A DNA stretch of 64,000 nt from Micropterix aruncella (GCA_944548615.1 OX155976.1:7211822-7275821); one strand, 5' to 3'. Numbered from the stretch's first letter, positions 9,716-20,880 are shown. Numbers and translations: made by a program. Notes: a model not told the origin generated them from the sequence alone.

Positions 9716-10012
9716 AACAATAAAAAGTGACTGATTATGTTTATGAGTCTCTGATGAATATGATGATTCATGTTTTTATCGTTTTATTTTTAATTTCACC
9801 TTATTTTTTTTACTTTTTATTTGTGATTTTGTTTTTAATAATTCTTTTATATTAATTAATGTACACTGTGTTTATAAAATGTTTAATTCCTTGCTGTGGT
9901 TTATTTAATTTGGTATAATATTTTATTTGATGTTTTTAGTTATAAATTGCATTTTTTCTTTGAAAATTGTTTTATAAATTAAATAAACAAATTTAAAAAA
10001 ATAAACCTATTC
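9716..10012. other. T/A-rich stretch
   Basis: No coding signal. Ends with AATTAAATAAACAAATTT, which looks like a retroelement 3' end with a polyadenylation signal. Confidence 0.4.
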
Positions 10013-10500
10013 ACAAATAATATACCTATTACAATTTAAATATCATATAAATTATTATGTCACTAAATTACTTAATCCTCAGCAAGAACTTGAACGCAGC
10101 AAAGCTTGTGGTTGGGCGGACTTTCTATAAACATAGAGTTACTTTATAGTATGTGAATACGTAAAATATACCTAAACGGTTGAGCAATTTTATTTAATAC
10201 ATACAACTATTAATAATAAAAAAGAAAACAGTTATTTAATTTAATGCTCAATTACAATATTCAAACAAAAAAAATCACAAATAATATAATACAATTTCAA
10301 CCTCAAATAAAATATTATGTCAATAAATTACTTAATCCTTACCAAGAAATTAAACTTAATTATTGTACGGTGTTTACTCATCGATGTCGTTCAACTAAGC
10401 AAAGCTTGTGATTAGGTGGACATTCTTTAAACATAAAGTTGCCTTACATAGTATGTGAATATCTACGTTTAAAAAATGTAAAACCTTGAGCAATTTTTTT
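10013..10500 (+). repeat. Diverged direct duplication, two copies
   Basis: About 10013-10199 and 10272-10500 share CACAAATAATATA, AATTACTTAATCCT, GCAAAGCTTGTG, AACATA-AGTT, TAGTATGTGAATA and TTGAGCAATTTT in the same order, with about 50 extra bases in the second copy. Confidence 0.75.
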
Positions 10501-10514
10501 AAATAAATAAAAAT

Positions 10515-10650
10515 GAAACGGCTTTAATTGTGATACCAAATGATGCCTGCGTGCCGAATCGGCTCAATCAGATTAAGCACATGGGCGATATCGTGGAGGA
10601 ATACATACGCACAGACAGTCACACAGACACACAGACAGACTTCAGTCTAT
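10515..10650 (+). repeat. Dispersed repeat with ACAGACAC tail
   Basis: AATGATGCCTGCGTGC, CAATCAGAT and ATCGTGGAG-AATACA recur at 36180-36265, both followed by CACA/CAGA simple repeat and CAGACTTCA. A non-LTR element 3' end is likely. Confidence 0.55.
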
Positions 10651-10704
10651 AAATCGCATTAAAGCTCGAAATAGATATTTCCGACTACCTCTCTAAAAAA
10701 AAAT

Positions 10705-11183
10705 TTGCGCGTTCGCAATACTTTCCCTCTTTGTAGCAACTTACGAGGAGGAAAAGTATTGTGAGCGAGGGTGTACGTTATATAAAATCATAATATTTTC
10801 AAAAATAGTATTTCTTGGGCTTTCGTTGAAGTTGATTGTGTAAAACTGGGTTTATTGAATTTAACCCGCCAATCTTAGCAGTACGTCTACTGCTCGATCT
10901 GGGTTGGGCCGTCCCGCGTCCGTCGCGTCGGCCGATGCCATAGTGTTCAACTTAGCAACTTCCTCGCCGCGCCGGTTGGAGCACAATAAATAGGCCGGAT
11001 TCGTGTTTTTTTTTACCTTTGTGGACCTGGGCGCTTGCCTCGCCACGCCTCAGATTGAGAAAGTATGAAGGTACAAGGAACAACAGTTCACACTGCCTTT
11101 TAAGGTCAACCATCTGTTGTAATATTTTGCTTTACCGGCCTACCAACCGACGACGAGGAGGTAAAGTATTGTGAACGTGCATT
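10705..11183. repeat. Unclassified unit bounded by GAGGAGG-AAAGTATTGTGA repeats
   Basis: The motif occurs directly at about 10747-10770 and 11154-11178, and inverted at 10709-10729 (CGCAATACTTTCC), so the left side can fold into a hairpin. Between them lies GC-rich DNA (10861-11046) with a short minus-strand frame that I do not recognise. Confidence 0.45.
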
Positions 11184-11349
11184 GTTTTATTCGAGATGAA
11201 GACTGGTATATACAGGGTGTGATTACATCAATGGCATTTCTTGTAGTGGGTAAATCAGTCTGACAAAATAAGCAACTTTTTTGGAACAATTTATATATTT
11301 TTTTACAAAGTAAGCAATTTTTTTGGAAAACCTCGAAACCTCGCCACCC

Positions 11350-11890
11350 TGTGGAGCGACCTCGTCCCTAGGCTACCAGTTTTGGTAGGATATCTCCGTC
11401 TGGAATTAACCTTCAGGATACCTTCTTCCTCCCGATTGGTTACGAGACGAAAGTCGCTTACGCGACCTCTACTTGCAGTAATTTAGCGGTGATTCAGTTT
11501 GAATTTATCGCGGATCAAATGCATCTTTTGCCCGGCCCTGAATTCAGGATCAGGTGGCGTAATGGTCATTTCAAGAGTGGTTGACGACAGGTCAACATCC
11601 TCCCCCGCTGCTTAGCAGGAGCATATTTTCATAGTTTTCAGACTCCTTCAGCAGTTAATCAGAGTGCACATCCGATTGGCATCGCCGAACGGTGCACGAA
11701 CCGTCCAGTAGCGCTGGGATGCAATCCCGCCAGGAGAAACCGGTTAACCAGCCGTGAGGCCTGAGACGCGAGAGTCTTACCCGAGGAAGTCTTACACATG
11801 AGGAGGCTTCTGAATAGGAGCTGAATCGTGAGTTTAACCCATGCGACAACAAAATAGATCTTCCGGCCCAAGCTGCACGAAACCATTCGC
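11350..11890 (+). repeat. Family A repeat, subfamily A2 (5'-truncated)
   Basis: GC-rich repeat also present at 26044-26745 and, inverted, at 37309-37985. Shared landmarks: GGATATCTCCGTCTGGAATT, CAGGTCAACATCC, CCGATTGG, GGATGCAATCCCGCC, GGAGAAACCGG and TCTTACCCG. Short frames inside are not shared by all copies. Confidence 0.8.
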
Positions 11891-11913
11891 TACTTGTTTT
11901 TAAACAACTAGAG

Positions 11914-12590
11914 TTGTCAACTACAACGGGCGAGCCCGTCACCTCAGGAAGTTTTAACTATTAGTCGTTCTATCTCCCTGAATAAAGAGGAGAAGACTTG
12001 GACAAAACAGTCCACCGTCAAGCTCCGCCACATGCCCGTAAGAGACCAACGCCTTAACGGCGAAATAGCCAGGATTGTTACCCAGCGGGCTTACACTTAC
12101 GCTCTTACTTCCATTTGTGACCAGATTACTCCAGTCTCTCGATTGGTTACGAGTTCGAGGTCGCTTGCGCGGTCCTCTCCCTTACGAAGCGGTGAAACGG
12201 TGTATACCGAATCTATCGCGGACTACGGCATTTTTTGCCCGGCTGTTCACCCAGGATCGGGTAGCCGATGGTCGCTTCAAGAGCAGTCGCCGTAAGGTCC
12301 GCAACCACCCCCGCTCTATAGGAAACAGTACTGCTTCCAGACTCCCCCGACTGTTAGTCAGAGTGCACAGTCGATTGGCTTACACCGCATGGTGCGCAGA
12401 CCGTCCAGGAGCGCCAGAAGGTTGATTCCTAGGGGAAACTAGCCCTAAGGCCAGAGTCCTGCCCAGGCTCGCACTTCATGCGTGGAGGCCGCCGAATGGG
12501 TGTTGACCGGGAGTGTGACCAACCCTGAACAGAATGGGCCTTTGTGGCCAACTCAGCAAGGGCCCATTAGCTCCCACCTGTTTTTAAACA
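11914..12590 (+). repeat. Family A repeat, subfamily A1 (near full length)
   Basis: Starts GTCAACTACAACGGGCGAG and ends GGGCCCATTAGCTCCC, the same ends as the copy at 52617-53281. An open frame of about 115 codons (12075-12425) contains GRLRGPLPYEAVKR and FKSSRRKVR; the same frame is open at 51039-51410 and 22513-22854. It sits directly after an A2 copy, so the two are in tandem. Confidence 0.85.
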
Positions 12591-14066
12591 GTTCCCGACA
12601 CTCGTCGCAGAGCGCAAGGACACAGAACAAGATACATTGTATTGTGTGCATGACGGGTTAGCAAAATTTCCGCCTGCCGACCTGCACCCCCTTTCCCAAG
12701 CGTTATAATCTCCGTAGTAACTGCAGTAGTTTCATAATCTTTTATTTACAATCACTAATACAGACGGACGACGTACAGATTGTAAAGTCTGACAGATGGT
12801 ATCCAATTCCCATAAGAAAGTAGGCAGAGCGCCGGTAGTTACGCAAATATTTTTAAATAAAATATTCAAGGCGAAAAGATATAACACTGCTGCGGTGAGT
12901 GACTTAATCCCACTAACCCCCTTAAATACCCCCCCCCCCCATATATTAAATTTCTCATACAATGAGCTGTGCAAAAGTAAGCCCGTCACAAAGCCATCTC
13001 GCTGTCGAGCCCCAAATGTAAATTATCATTGCAGAGAAGATTATTAGATAGGCCTTAATAAGCTAAGTAGACAGACAGCATTATATTGGGTTCTTACCTA
13101 CGAAGTTGCTCTTCTATAAATAAAATTTAAGGGCCAAAAACTTTGTTGAAAAATATATATTTAATGAATAGATATTGACCCCTATTATCTACGCAGATTT
13201 GTCTTTTTAATAGGGGTTGTTTTATTCCTTTGCTGTAAAACTCTCGTGGACAGGAACCAATAAAGGTGTTTTTCACCGACTCTTAAAATTTATTGTAAAA
13301 AGTTACCTAAATTTTGAAAGAAAAATGAGAGAGTCTCTAGCCGCAACTTTACGACTGTTTGCAGTGAAATCTGTGGTAATACGTTGTCATGCAGAAGCAG
13401 TGGCTATGAGCGATTGACCAGGCTGGGTTATTTAATCGCAAGCTACTACATCATTGTTTACCGTTCCTAACAGTACACATTTACGGTAACTGTATAGCCA
13501 GACTGCAACAAGATGTATTAGAAAACACCGACACAGGATCTCATATTTGAAAATAATGCAAATTTTCAACTTTAGTATGGTTGCCCAAACGATAATATTT
13601 GAGCTAAAACAAACGACACAAAGACAAATAAACAGCTGATTCCTAAAAAAGAATAACATGGCCTTGAATTCAAATTTATTTGAATTTGAAATTCCAACTC
13701 AAACCTAAGTTATCTAAGTTCAAAGTGGCCAGTGTAAAAAAACAGCAATTATATAGGTTATTTATTTATTTATTTGCTAAGGAAAACATACACTGCTATA
13801 GTATCTTGGATAAGTACAGAAGAAGCTTTGCTAGATTCTCACATTCTCCTTTACCTTTGTTCAGTAGTCAACGCACCACCGTCTTTTTATCACACAGCAA
13901 GGTTGTCGATGTCGATGTTAATGCACTTCCTCCACCTCAGATATGAATATATTTTAAATCATCGGCGAGTGAAGTGCATAGCGTCGTTATCCTTATTCTG
14001 AGTTATTTGCTTGTTGGGGTTGGTTGTTACGATTTCTGGTATGTATTCTGCCAATGAATGCAATGG
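12591..14066. other. Non-coding stretch, nothing firmly recognised
   Basis: Holds a C run (about 12929-12940), small AT palindromes (GAATTCAAATTT-ATT-TGAATTTG at about 13667-13690) and a TTTA run near 13760 followed by GGAAAACATACACTGCTAT, which resembles the 3' end of the LINE at 14.4 kb read from its tail. Short open frames are present but none is recognisable. Confidence 0.45.
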
Positions 14067-14392
14067 GCGAACCCCACCTCAGAAAGTTTTATCGATATGA
14101 TTGTCCTGTGAGGTGAGCGTTGAAGACTTGAGGTAGAGCGTTGAAGGGACGAAACGGTCCACTGTCTAGATACGCCACTCTCCCGTAAGAAGCAAACGCC
14201 TTACAGCGAGACGCCAGGTGTCTACCTAGCGGGCGGCCACGCGCTCTTACTACCAGCTCTTACTACTCTTACTAACGCGCTCTATCACGGAGCACAGCGT
14301 CCTTTGCCCGGCTCTTCACCCCGTATCGGGTAGCCGATTCGTCGTTTCAAGAGCGGTTCCCATTAGGTTAAATCCACCCTCGCTCAATAGGA
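14067..14392 (+). repeat. Family A repeat, diverged 5' part
   Basis: Recognisable from GGGCGAACCCCACCTCAG through CGGGTAGCCGAT to CTCAATAGGAAACA, where the LINE tail begins. The matching 3' part may be 21555-21711, which would make the LINE region an insertion into this copy. Confidence 0.6.
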
Positions 14393-14710
14393 AACATTTT
14401 TTATTTATTTTTTATTTTATTATTTTTAAGGAAACATACAGCTGTTACAATAAATTTGTTACAGAATTATTAGGTTAAAAAAAATAAAGCTAATTACATG
14501 TTTCCACTTAAACATTCATAATTTAAACACAACAATATAATTTTTTTGAAGAATTAACTAACACTCATAGGGACAGGTGGGAACTGGGAAGAAAGGAGTC
14601 ATAATAGGTAAATAAAATTTTATGTAAATACACGTTCCATAATATAGACATACATATTATTTAAAGATATTCTTGAATAAATATTATTTATAATATATTA
14701 TATATTGCGA

Positions 14711-16486
14711 TTACAATGATAAATCAATACCATCATTAATAATTGCTTTCTTAAGAGCGAATGATGACGTATTGAATACGTCAATATCGCCGAGCTGCGT
14801 ATTACAAATTTTACATACCCTATACATGAAACAGTTTTGTGCATAATTAGTACTAACCTGCGGAAGGTGGAATAACTCCGTTTGGCGAGTGAGTCGCGAT
14901 GGTACACGGAAAGATATCATTCCAAGAAGATCAGAACAATCAATATAACCTGCCAATATTTTATGGAAAAACAACACGTCTGCGCATTTTCTTCTTGATT
15001 GTAAGGATTGAAGCCCATGAAAAGCAGCTGCTTCGTTGTGATTGGGAAAGGACAAGAAGGAGCGATAATTCAAATGTTTCAGGAACACATTTTGAATACG
15101 TTCAATTCTTTTTATGTGAACATTATAGCTAGGAGACCATATTTGAGAAGCATATTCGAGGTGACTGCGGACGAAAGCGTAGTACAAGAGTAATAGAGAA
15201 TTTTTAACTGCGAAATGTTTTGAAGTTCGAAGTACGAATCCTAACATACTATATGCTTTTTTTGTGATGTTATCTATGTGGGAGTTATATAATAACTTAC
15301 TATCTAAAAGAACACCTAGATCCCGGATTGCATTTTTCTTGGTTATCGAGAAACCATTGACAGTATAAATAAATGGTAGAATATTGTTTTTCCGCGTAAA
15401 ACTAACGGTAGCACATTTCGCAGCATTCAGGAATAAACGATTCGAGGCGCAATAAAGAGATAGTCTATCTAGATCATCCTGGACCAATTGACAGTCGTCA
15501 AGGGAATTAACAGGTGCGTACATTTTCATATCGTCAGCAAAAAGTAAAAACTTACAAAATTTAAAACAGGTATTTATGTCATTGATATAAAATGTAAATA
15601 GAAGGGGCCCTAAAAGGCTACCCTGTGGCACACCCGAGGATATACTTGTCCAGTCGGATTTAAATCCTCCAATAACCACACGCTGGCAACGATTTTGTAT
15701 GTACGATGCAAACCAACGTAGTAAATCACCGTGAATTCCAACGGCACTTAATTTTGAGATAAGATTAGTATGGTCCACCTTGTCAAAAGCTTTGCTGAAG
15801 TCAGTATAAATAGCATCCACTTGATTGCGTTTACTCATTTGAAGCGACAGGAAACTCGTAAACAAAGTAAGATTAGATACCGTAGACCTGCCAGATCTAA
15901 ATCCATGCTGTTGGGGTAGAATACAATGAGTAGTTGCCGCATATAATTGATCGTAAACTATTTTTTCAAATAGCTTACTGATGATGGAGAGTTTGGAAAT
16001 AGGACGATAGTTAGTAACATCAATTTTCGAACCTGATTTGTATACCGGTGTAACAAAAGCTTGCTTCCACTCGTCGGGAAAGGTGCCATAACAAACCGAC
16101 CTCTTGAAAAGTAAGGTAAGCGGCAAGGCCAAAGTATGACCGCAGCGAAATATAAACAAAGGTGGGATACCGTCTGGTCCAGCACTTTTATTGAGATCGA
16201 GCTTGCTAATATACTCCTCCACCAATTCTTCAGTGATTTCAATAGACGAGATATTACTACCATGGCATTCGATATGAGCAGAAGTACTAGGACTAGCGGA
16301 AATCGGTTCAAACACGGATTCAAAATACTTACAAAACATATTACACACTTCCTCCCCTGACGCAGAGACACTACCTAAGTACGTTACTCTTTTAGGGACA
16401 GAGTCGGACTTCCGGAGGGATTTGGCATAAGACCAGAAGGACTTAGGATTGCTAAGAATATTTGTTTCAATTTTTTTAATGTACAT
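14711..16486 (-). CDS. LINE ORF2, reverse transcriptase and C-terminal part
   Basis: 591 codons from a methionine that is internal to the original ORF2. RT landmarks in order: LNKSAGPDGIPP, TPVYKSGSKIDVTNYRPIS (finger/palm), HGFRSGRSTVSNL, DFSKAFDKVDH (first catalytic aspartate), SGVPQGSLLGPLLF, FLLFADDMKMY (FADD catalytic motif), then DLGVLLDSKL and the LINE-type thumb and C-terminal domain (YASQIWSP, RRKCADVLFFHKI, STNYAQN). It copies the element RNA at the nicked target. The frame runs into the hAT insertion upstream. No internal stop, so this is a young copy. Confidence 0.9.
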   Translation of the reverse strand: MYIKKIETNILSNPKSFWSYAKSLRKSDSVPKRVTYLGSVSASGEEVCNMFCKYFESVFEPISASPSTSAHIECHGSNISSIEITEELVEEYISKLDLNKSAGPDGIPPLFIFRCGHTLALPLTLLFKRSVCYGTFPDEWKQAFVTPVYKSGSKIDVTNYRPISKLSIISKLFEKIVYDQLYAATTHCILPQQHGFRSGRSTVSNLTLFTSFLSLQMSKRNQVDAIYTDFSKAFDKVDHTNLISKLSAVGIHGDLLRWFASYIQNRCQRVVIGGFKSDWTSISSGVPQGSLLGPLLFTFYINDINTCFKFCKFLLFADDMKMYAPVNSLDDCQLVQDDLDRLSLYCASNRLFLNAAKCATVSFTRKNNILPFIYTVNGFSITKKNAIRDLGVLLDSKLLYNSHIDNITKKAYSMLGFVLRTSKHFAVKNSLLLLYYAFVRSHLEYASQIWSPSYNVHIKRIERIQNVFLKHLNYRSFLSFPNHNEAAAFHGLQSLQSRRKCADVLFFHKILAGYIDCSDLLGMISFRVPSRLTRQTELFHLPQVSTNYAQNCFMYRVCKICNTQLGDIDVFNTSSFALKKAIINDGIDLSL

Positions 16487-16493
16487 TGCATAG
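16486..16493. repeat. 8-bp target-site duplication of hAT, copy 1
   Basis: TTGCATAG, repeated exactly at 18602-18609. Confidence 0.95.
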
Positions 16494-17582
16494 CAGTGGC
16501 GGTCTCTTCATATAAGCCGAAAAGCCTGGCTTGCCTATAATTCCAAATTAACAATTAAATAAATGAATAACACAATTCGTAAAAAAACAACTAAACAATT
16601 TTTTTTGCTAGCGCTCCTACTGCTATCTAGCGCGCACAGCTCGCTCCACGCGAGAAAAAATCTGTTATCGACAGGGTGCGATAATTATAGACAGGGCGCG
16701 ATTGCTGTCTCGCTCGCACATTATGGGCTTTCAATGCGGCTTTCAAAATCAGTGTTCCTCTCATTCGCACCTGTGGCAAATTACGCTAAACAATATATGT
16801 GTATATACAACTTTTGTATCGGGAGCTAAGCCGGGCTTGCTTAGCCATGACGTTGAATGCGAACTGCGAATGCGAACGTGTCAACAGAAAGCGCGACTTC
16901 ATTATAATTAGTTTGGATTGCAATGTGCGAGTGACGTCGGGCTAATTTTTTATTGTGTAATTTCAATTGATTTGTGGTTTTAGTGCCTGATAAAAAAATG
17001 GAGGAAATTGTCCTTTGTGGTCAGTAATGTATTCTTATTACTTTGTTTTCTGACATATGTGACAACCCGCAGGACTAAGACGGGGATACGGTTTTAGCAG
17101 CGAAGAATTTTAAAAACTCGATGCGATCATTCCATTTAAATTTTTTCACCTTGTTTTCCGCCGAATTTTTAAAAAACTGAGCGTTTGTACAACATTCTTC
17201 AAAAATCACAAGTCGATGTGGGTTATAGGAATTAAGAAAGGAAAACAAAATAAAGGAATTTCAGACTTGGTTACGTGTTGAATTTCAATATGAATTTGAT
17301 CAAATTTATGAAAACAATCTACAAAATAACTCAGCACCTCGTTTGAGACGCAACGTACGCTGTGCTCATACTGAATACAAACGACTTTTTGTCCAGGTAA
17401 TTAATTGACAACATATTTTGCGAAATTGACGATCGATATTCGCAAATTTTCAAATTGAAATTTTTCCAACTCTTCAACAACAAACTATAAGAGAAATACC
17501 GTTTAGATTTTCCTACAAAGGCATTAGATTCATTATTTGACATTTATGCAAACCATTTTGACAGAAGGTTTTAAAGAACCAA

Positions 17583-17831
17583 ATGATTTGTTTGTACTCC
17601 TCTCTTGAATTGAAAGATTGCAATGTTTTTGAACGAATTAGTCAGAATAGCCTCGAAGACACCTTTCCCCAATTGTTGAAGTTAGCGTATCTTGTCGTCA
17701 CTATTCCTGCTACAAGTGCTTCCGCAGAACGTGCATTCTCATCTCTTAAGCTTATTCATACTTACCTAAGAAATACACAGGGTCAGGAACGTCTATCTGA
17801 GTTATGGTTGCTATTGAAAAACAGTTGTTAA
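17583..17831 (+). pseudogene. hAT transposase C-terminal dimerisation domain fragment
   Basis: About 82 codons. LLKLAYLVVTIPATSASAER followed by AFSSLKLIHTYLRN and QERLSELWLLL is the classic hAT dimerisation signature, closest in style to the ZMYM1/THAP0-like group. The catalytic RNase H region is absent or degraded: upstream, 17230-17560 shows short frames interrupted by stops. It cannot make an active transposase. Confidence 0.85.
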
Positions 17832-18022
17832 AAGAATTAAAGCGTTCGCCATCATTTTACTCAGACGTAATAAAATCATTTTTGAAAAAAGGTAGACGCT
17901 TCGATTTAGAATATAAACGATGAAAATATGCCAGCGTGAGTTTCATTCCCATGGCTAGCTTTCTAAGGGTCACTTATTTTACTTTTTGTTCACTTTTTTA
18001 TAAAATAGTCTTACAGCTCATA

Positions 18023-18066
18023 CAAGCAAGGGTCAACTTATCAACTCAAGCAAGGGTCAACTCAAG
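18023..18066 (+). repeat. Tandem repeat, two copies
   Basis: CAAGCAAGGGTCAACT occurs twice, 22 bp apart, inside the hAT element. Confidence 0.7.
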
Positions 18067-18089
18067 CAAATAAAATGGCTTTTCTAAGG

Positions 18090-18378
18090 GGCTCTCTAGA
18101 CGATCAAGCATGCTTGACAAGCTTCGCGTCGCGGACAGGGAGGGGATCGTAAAACCGCAGGAAATATGCAAATATTTTTTTGTAATATTTACCAAAAATG
18201 CATAATTTTGTAGTTTATACCAGGGAGTCACGTTAATTAGAAGTAATTGATTGATGAATGACGTGACTGGCATTTTTGGTAAATATTTAAAAAAAATGCA
18301 TATTTTCTGCGGTTTACGATCCCCTCCCAGCCCGTGACGCGATTTTTGACAAGCATGCTTGATCGTCTAGAGAGTCCT
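18090..18378. mobile_element. Palindromic MITE inside the hAT element
   Basis: The left arm (CTCTCTAGACGATCAAGCAT onwards) and the reverse complement of the right arm match for about 110 bp with a few mismatches, passing GAGGGGATCGTAAA and TTTACCAAAAATGC. The loop is about 60 bp. No coding. A clear target duplication is not visible. Confidence 0.8.
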
Positions 18379-18601
18379 TTAAAGCCACTAGAGGTATGCG
18401 ACTGCTGATAAGTATATGTTAAATTCTGTCTTGCAGTAGCATGCCTTCAGTGTGCTTTATTGAATGTACGACCCAAGCAGTAAATTTCAAACTGAAGATT
18501 AAAGAGTAAAGAGGTACCACTTTTTTACTATAAAAAGCGTAAAAAAAACACAAAGAGGTATGTCGGGCTTGCCCTATTTACGAACCCTGGGCACGCCACT
18601 G

Positions 18602-18609
18602 TTGCATAG
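18602..18609. repeat. 8-bp target-site duplication of hAT, copy 2
   Basis: TTGCATAG; see 16486-16493. Confidence 0.95.
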
Positions 18610-19691
18610 CAATCCCTGTTTATAAGTTTCTGCCTGGACCTCAACAGGGAAAATTTGTTGTAGTCAAGCGGGTTGTGAAACCGTTTAAACCTTTGATGGT
18701 ATCGATACTTCTCCTTGGTAATATTAATTAATGAAGCCGTATACCAAGGGGGATATTTGGATGCCCACACCAATTTCGTTGGCACATAAAGATCAATTAC
18801 GCTAGCCAGAATTCGATAGAAACCGCTTAAGGCAGAATTAATGTCAGTGTTACATATAAGATCTTTCCAATTAAACACCGCAAGTTCAGCATTAATTGCG
18901 ATATAGTCAGCTTTATTAAACTGTGTCACCTGCCTGCGCGAATCCTGAAGTGGTATCACGAGATCTAGGGAATATTCTATAACGAGGGCTCTGTGATACT
19001 TGTAATCCTCAGGAACTATCGGGTTGTCGCTAGCATAAACATTAAGATTTTCATTGCATAGGACAAAATCTAACGTTTTCCCCATAGTGTTGCGGATACC
19101 ATTATATTGGCGAAGACCAGCCAAACACATAGTGTCCAGAGTTAAGACAGCATGAGCAGAGGATGAAAAGTTAGTAGGCGTTAGAAATGAGCTATTACCT
19201 TCGCGATCCCAATCGATTTCAGGCAGGTTGTAGTCACCAACTAAAATAAATACATCTTTAGGATGGCTGAGAACAATGTCAACTAGTCGAGACATAAATG
19301 TTTCAATATTTGTATTATAATTAAGTGTTCTAGAGAAGTACGCACAACATATGTGAGCTGAAGTTTTACACCCTTTTAAAGATGACGACGGTATGGTGAC
19401 CCAGATGTCCTCAGCGCACGTACTCCACAAAGGCTGATCGTGAGCATGTATCTCGTTTTTAATGGCTAATAGAACACCACCACCATATTCCTGGCCCGTA
19501 GACGCGTAGTTCCGGTCACGTCTGAATACTGTATATCGGCCATCAATCAACTCGCTGCTCGATATTCCTTGGTGAAGCCAAGTTTCCGTCAGTGCAATAA
19601 TGTCGAATTCATTGCATAATATGCTTTGAAGGATTTCGTTTGTTTTGGTTCGGAGACCTCTACCATTTTGGTAATAGATAAATAATTTCAT
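18610..19691 (-). CDS. LINE ORF2, APE-type endonuclease part
   Basis: I choose the ATG at 19691 because the endonuclease fold starts there (MKLFIYYQNGRG); the open frame continues upstream to 19847 but gives unrelated sequence. Landmarks: YQNGRG (Asn), ALTETWLH (Glu), GDYNLPEIDW (Asp/Asn), LDFVLCNE (Asp) and KYHRAL (terminal His; the usual SDH is altered). It nicks the target for TPRT. The natural coding joins the RT part through TTGCATAG. As it stands, the frame enters the hAT end and stops at about 18528 after a foreign tail of some 20 residues. Confidence 0.9.
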
Positions 19692-20247
19692 AAGGAGTCG
19701 TGAGGCACTTGGACCAAAACAAAACTTACGCCCATAGGACGCACAATAAATAAAATAGGTGTGTGAAGACAGTATTTGACTAAATTGAAGAGATAATAAA
19801 TTAATGTTGATGTGCTCGAAGCTTGAAAAATAACAGCGAAGCAACACAATGAAGACGCAGATGGATAGAACAAATTATGCACAATATTGACATGTATTAA
19901 TAAGTATATAAAATGACCCAGGACCAATGAGAAATAATCGATCCACGATAATTGAACATGCAAGAGGTTATGACTAATAAATTTAAAGTGATAGGTAATA
20001 ATAGTCATATAAAGATATTGAATTAAAACAGGAAAAATATAAATTGTCATATACAAGATATAAACAAGAGTTTTAGAATATAAATAGGTGAAATATATCG
20101 CTATAAACAAGTGTATGTATTGGATAAGGATACAGGACTGATATTGGAATAACTTAGACGGGCTGAAAGGTGTTGATATGGAACAGTAAGGAGATAGCTT
20201 TTGAGAAGGGTCATTTGAGGTGGAATGCAGTAAAAAAGAATAGCAAG

Positions 20248-20880
20248 TTATACGATTTTTTTCAGGTCCGCTTCTCTTCCTATAAAAATTGCTTGAGCCT
20301 TTTCATGTTGTCTCACGTGAATGCGGCAGTTGGAAACCCAGCAGAACTTATATCCTTTCTGCTTCGCAGTCAATTTCGCATGGTACAGCAAGTTTTTATT
20401 GTAGGCAGTGAGATGTTCGTTCACGTATATCTGCTTTTTATCTCCAGCTAGTCCAATGTCGGAAGTGGTGATGCCCTGAGCAGCTTTATATGCAGCAATG
20501 AAGCCTTCTTTCAAACGGCGCCTCGCAAACTTAACGATAATACATTTGGGTTTCCCGTTGGGTATTTTCGGTGCCACTCTCGTTGCAAACTCGATGTCGT
20601 TAGGTGGAAGATGAAAGTCGATGCTTCTTGCGATTGCCATGATAAGGTCCGTGGGGTTCTCATTTTTGCGCTCAGGAATACCCTTAATTTCTAAGTTATT
20701 TGATCTGACGAATTGATCTCTTGTTTGGGAATCCTCTTGTAATTTTAAAACAGCCCCACGAAGTTCGATGATATCGGCCTCTAAGGAGTCTACCTTCTTC
20801 AATTTTTCCTCCATTAGCTTGAGTTTGGTGCCAAATTCATCCACAGCCTTTGAACAATAGTCAAAGAAATTAACATTCAA
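20248..20880 (-). CDS. LINE ORF1 protein, N-terminally truncated
   Basis: About 210 codons. Residues about 16-60 are heptad-like and charged (coiled coil), followed by RSNNLEIKGIPE, a signature of insect LINE ORF1 and baculovirus FP25K-like proteins, then an RRM-like segment with CIIVKFARRRLKEGF and a basic C-terminus. ORF1 proteins of this type coat element RNA. The usual N-terminal domain is missing because the copy is cut at about 20880-20892, next to a 15-bp direct repeat (AAAGAAATTAACATTC). ORF2 starts about 560 bp downstream. Confidence 0.8.
   Translation of the reverse strand: MNVNFFDYCSKAVDEFGTKLKLMEEKLKKVDSLEADIIELRGAVLKLQEDSQTRDQFVRSNNLEIKGIPERKNENPTDLIMAIARSIDFHLPPNDIEFATRVAPKIPNGKPKCIIVKFARRRLKEGFIAAYKAAQGITTSDIGLAGDKKQIYVNEHLTAYNKNLLYHAKLTAKQKGYKFCWVSNCRIHVRQHEKAQAIFIGREADLKKIV

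Larger units (their letters stand above)
16494..18601 (+). mobile_element. hAT transposon inserted in LINE ORF2
   Basis: Begins CAGTGGCG and ends CGCCACTG, flanked by the perfect 8-bp duplication TTGCATAG; 8-bp duplications and CAGNG-type ends are hallmarks of hAT elements. Inner terminal sequence is only loosely inverted. Internal coding remains are limited to the dimerisation domain near 17583-17831 and broken frames upstream, so it is non-autonomous. It also carries a palindromic MITE at 18090-18378. Confidence 0.9.

Noticed and set aside
10861..11046. Small basic protein on the minus strand
   Set aside because: Sixty-one codons in a GC-rich patch, no motif and no second copy to support selection.
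12032..12295. Overlapping 60-100-codon frames inside family A copies
   Set aside because: Frames in other phases differ between copies and contain stops in most; only the 12075-12425 phase recurs and even that is unproven.
19691..19847. Upstream extension of the LINE endonuclease frame
   Set aside because: The extra 52 residues are low-complexity and unlike the family, which starts at the YQNGRG region.
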